NCBI GenBank assembly: GCA_035525015.1
Contig: DATLFC010000038.1
Span: 1-30,210 of the forward strand
Length of the DNA stretch: 30,210 nt
From: DATLEX01 sp035525015
GTDB taxonomy: Bacteria; Acidobacteriota; Thermoanaerobaculia; Gp7-AA8
Direction: 5' to 3'
Part shown: positions 29,301 to 30,210 of the stretch, piece by piece
Layout of the letters: each line of letters begins with the position of its first letter
Numbering within the stretch: the first letter of the stretch is position 1
Position numbers and translations under genes: made by a program
The notes under the pieces: model-generated
Database searches by the model: none
Seen by the model: the letters and a program-made list of their open reading frames with translations, nothing else
What the model was told of the DNA's origin: nothing

Positions 29301-30210
29301 CGCCGGAACCGCCCCTCGGTACGCCACTCACGCTCGCTCTCGTCGCGCGTGATCTGCAGCGTCCAGTCGCGCGTGACCTGCCACTCGATGACCTCACGGC
29401 TCTTGTGGCTGTCGAGGTTGTAGACGACCAGGAGCCGGATTTCGTCCGACACCCGCTTCTCGAACGTCACCTTCGGCCCCCCGCCGGAGCCGGTATCGAG
29501 GAGGCCGGGGTCGTAGGTGAACGAGTCGGCGAACGGCAGGATCCGCTGGCCGAGCGCGGAGAAGAGGCTCTGGTAGAGGAGTGACTGACCGAGGACTCCC
29601 GCGCCCGGGCCGGGCTCGGAGCCCGGTCCGCCCGCAAGCCCGCCGAAGCCGAGGAGCGAGAAGAGCGTGATGTCGCTCGTGGGCGGATCGCTGGTGATGG
29701 AGGGAGTGATGCGATCGAGCGTGCCGGTGATGTTGACGGTCAGATCGACGGGACCGCTCTCCATTTCCGAGATCACGCCGGACACGCGCCCTTCGAGCGT
29801 CACGTCGAAGTAAGGATCGATGCGGAACGGATTCTGGAAGTTGATCGTGCCGCGGACGACGCTGTATTCGATGTTCTGGAACGTGACCTTGCCGCCTTCG
29901 TCGAGCTCCACGTTGCCGAGAATCACCGGGTTGGCGAGTGTGCCCATCACGTCGAGATCGGCACTGCCGGTCACGTCGGCGATGTTGTTGCGCACGGCCA
30001 GTGTCCCCGGCGCGTTGACGTCGATGCGGAGCATGACGTTGTCCTGCCAGGACGCGGGAACGATGGGGACGATGCCGCGACGGGAGAGCACGAGGTTGAC
30101 GATGGACTGCTGCAGGTCGAAGTCGCGCGAGTAGACGGCCCGGGTCACGTTGACCTCACCCTGCGCCAGCATCCGCTCGATCTCGCCGGTCACCTGCAGG
30201 CTGAAGTTGC
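26324..30210 (-). CDS. TamB-type (DUF490) domain fused to POTRA array and Omp85/BamA-type barrel; 5' end beyond window
   Basis: One uninterrupted frame runs off the right edge; residue numbers here count from the codon at 30193. Residues 1-285 are a TamB C-terminal domain: FDLQQSIVNLVLSRR, GSADLDVMGTLANPVILGNVELDEGGKVTF, YSVVRGTINFQNPFRIDPYFDVTLEG, ITSDPPTSDITLFSLLGFGG, then KRVSDEIRLLVVYNL. A Pro-rich linker (331-345) leads to about seven POTRA-like modules (roughly 346-904; examples RIGDIDVAGVTGGNQ, RLTDVTFSGNRQVS, NVHEVIVRGNTYTSSEVILRQ). An Omp85 barrel (about 908-1289) follows, with HRNLFGTGRFLGLE, FFWDKRDDIIDPQRGFF, FTAGGDTSHRAYP, a GPLRIDIGWPL strand and a C-terminal Phe. TamA and TamB are normally separate proteins; here periplasmic-bridge and outer-membrane parts appear covalently joined. 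The N-terminal anchor is outside the window. Confidence 0.88.
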   Translation of the reverse strand, partial: NFSLQVTGEIERMLAQGEVNVTRAVYSRDFDLQQSIVNLVLSRRGIVPIVPASWQDNVMLRIDVNAPGTLAVRNNIADVTGSADLDVMGTLANPVILGNVELDEGGKVTFQNIEYSVVRGTINFQNPFRIDPYFDVTLEGRVSGVISEMESGPVDLTVNITGTLDRITPSITSDPPTSDITLFSLLGFGGLAGGPGSEPGPGAGVLGQSLLYQSLFSALGQRILPFADSFTYDPGLLDTGSGGGPKVTFEKRVSDEIRLLVVYNLDSHKSREVIEWQVTRDWTLQITRDESEREWRTEGRFRRRYRGHWTWGRRGRGAEIFPLGSAEELVSGEVAIAPPPPPTRVTPLDPGSVVQQVNIHADGAFDISAIDQYVTIEPGHAATRRAIQQSIKALFATGHFRDIRVEAEPVTDGVSLTFVLSVHYRIGDIDVAGVTGGNQRRAERRIGVRVGQVLSLNAVDDTARDIQEELRNYGYLEATVDPETRFVRQQNRAEVIFHVNAGPEARVGSVGLEGNLAPFTEEELISRMRQKPGVQFQLPSAREDVDRIRRLLFERDHRRGEVELVTHLYDEASRTVALQYRVDAGPVVRVEVEGVPRSAVRGQLPFRSRDEEYSEDAIARAADDMVESYQQRGYFNATVDTESRRKDGVWTVTFHVDPGERYRLTDVTFSGNRQVSANALEDVVASAPSGGFRRLIASIFRRPTGVTREQLSEDRDALESYYRLQGFSEATVASPAVTTRADGTMKIEFQITEGPQTIVSGAGVEGLEQVTPEQLPALRIRAGRPLNPQLVREDVIALQTFYAERGNAEVQVTPRVVVSDDRNSATVSYVIAEGPRINVHEVIVRGNTYTSSEVILRQSNLQRDNPFNYSSILQAQRNLYRLGIFQRVDVQPVVAGTSPSERDVVISVEDGRNLTISGSVGVRYDRLDDDEDRDTVAPRLAGAVAHRNLFGTGRFLGLEAVWSQDEREAFLTYREPFIGPYDVPVQINVFQTDDGTVRDRRVRQLGTSIEASKVAGLRTRWSAQYQYKISECLGGALCRDAEEFGAVIPGLDRSLLDIEISSITPTFFWDKRDDIIDPQRGFFTSASVEYAFPLFSAEAHFAKQYLQGAWYLPVTARSVVALSARFGFIQPLRADNLGTPLDESRFIPVAERFTAGGDTSHRAYPLDLLGTLCADNDGGFQVPFDDKPCEPTLVDINENPGEFTLAPLGGNSMFIFNAEYRFPIFSRLGGAVFTDVGNVFSGTAIDFDNLRVGVGAGIRYLSPVGPLRIDIGWPLERRVYDRSFNYSITLGHAF

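Noticed and set aside
27689..29584. A 631-codon open frame on the plus strand, opposite the TamB-Omp85 gene
   Set aside because: It is antisense to a gene with clear domain motifs. Its translation is Asp/Val/Arg/Leu-rich without any recognisable motif, as expected for the complement of a GC-rich gene.
1..30210. tRNA, rRNA, riboswitch or classical hairpin-plus-T-run terminators
   Set aside because: No acceptor-arm/TPsiC-like segment, rRNA-like block or T-run after a hairpin was seen by reading. A covariance-model scan (Infernal, tRNAscan-SE) would be the decisive check.

Overview
The window is about 30 kb of GC-rich, gene-dense bacterial chromosome. There are no gaps longer than about 110 bp between genes, and I saw no rRNA, tRNA, transposase, phage gene or CRISPR array. 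The gene content (TatA, TamB and Omp85 outer-membrane assembly domains, type II/IV pseudopilins, DXP isoprenoid synthesis, FabI) indicates a diderm bacterium. The mixture of families, including a DUF4388 (PatA-like) protein, a SirB1-like protein, many TPR proteins, zinc-ribbon regulators and branched-chain acyl-CoA catabolism, looks most like an Acidobacteriota-type or similar deep-branching lineage. That placement is an inference from content, not a measurement.

Layout from left to right. Positions 1-4495 (+) hold the end of pcm, then xseB-ispA-dxs-tlyA, a classic isoprenoid and housekeeping run. Positions 4478-6326 (-) hold tatA, a DUF4388 protein and rfbD, converging on tlyA. Positions 6432-8858 (+) hold the UvrD/PcrA helicase and a 49-codon basic ORF. 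Positions 8935-11687 (-) hold 3-hydroxybutyryl-CoA dehydrogenase and a zinc-ribbon/TPR protein. Positions 11764-13376 (+) hold a zinc-ribbon histidine-kinase-like protein overlapping a secreted CAP-domain protein. Positions 13382-15006 (-) hold yqeY and a MoeB-rhodanese fusion. Positions 15045-21594 (+) hold pyrE, a biotin carrier, HMG-CoA lyase, a thioesterase, a SirB1-like protein, an unassigned two-domain protein, and an 800-residue SPFH/phosphatase-like/TPR protein. Then come gltX (-, 21600-22997), three overlapping pseudopilin genes (+, 23040-24314), two small hypothetical proteins, fabI and a DUF962 protein (-), and a small coiled-coil protein (+). The window ends in a very long minus-strand gene cut by the right edge.

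The most striking items are as follows. (1) The last gene is one continuous frame joining a TamB C-terminal (DUF490) domain to about seven POTRA-like modules and an Omp85 barrel, so the two halves of the TAM system appear fused. (2) The SPFH/phosphatase-like/TPR protein has lost the apparent nucleophile and two metal ligands, suggesting a pseudo-enzyme. (3) An inverted-repeat family (GTGTCATCCTGAGC type) repeatedly forms gene ends: three unrelated genes take their stop codon and last residues from it in the same reading frame, and tlyA takes its start codon from it. (4) Another repeat-like hairpin lies in frame inside the pcrA linker. (5) Many genes have a -10-like hexamer only about 9-12 bp before the start codon and no Shine-Dalgarno, suggesting widespread leaderless or very short-leader mRNAs.

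Functionally, several genes serve the cell envelope (tatA, rfbD, the TamB-Omp85 fusion, pseudopilins, fabI, dxs/ispA). Another group serves acyl-CoA metabolism (biotin carrier, HMG-CoA lyase, hydroxybutyryl-CoA dehydrogenase, thioesterase).
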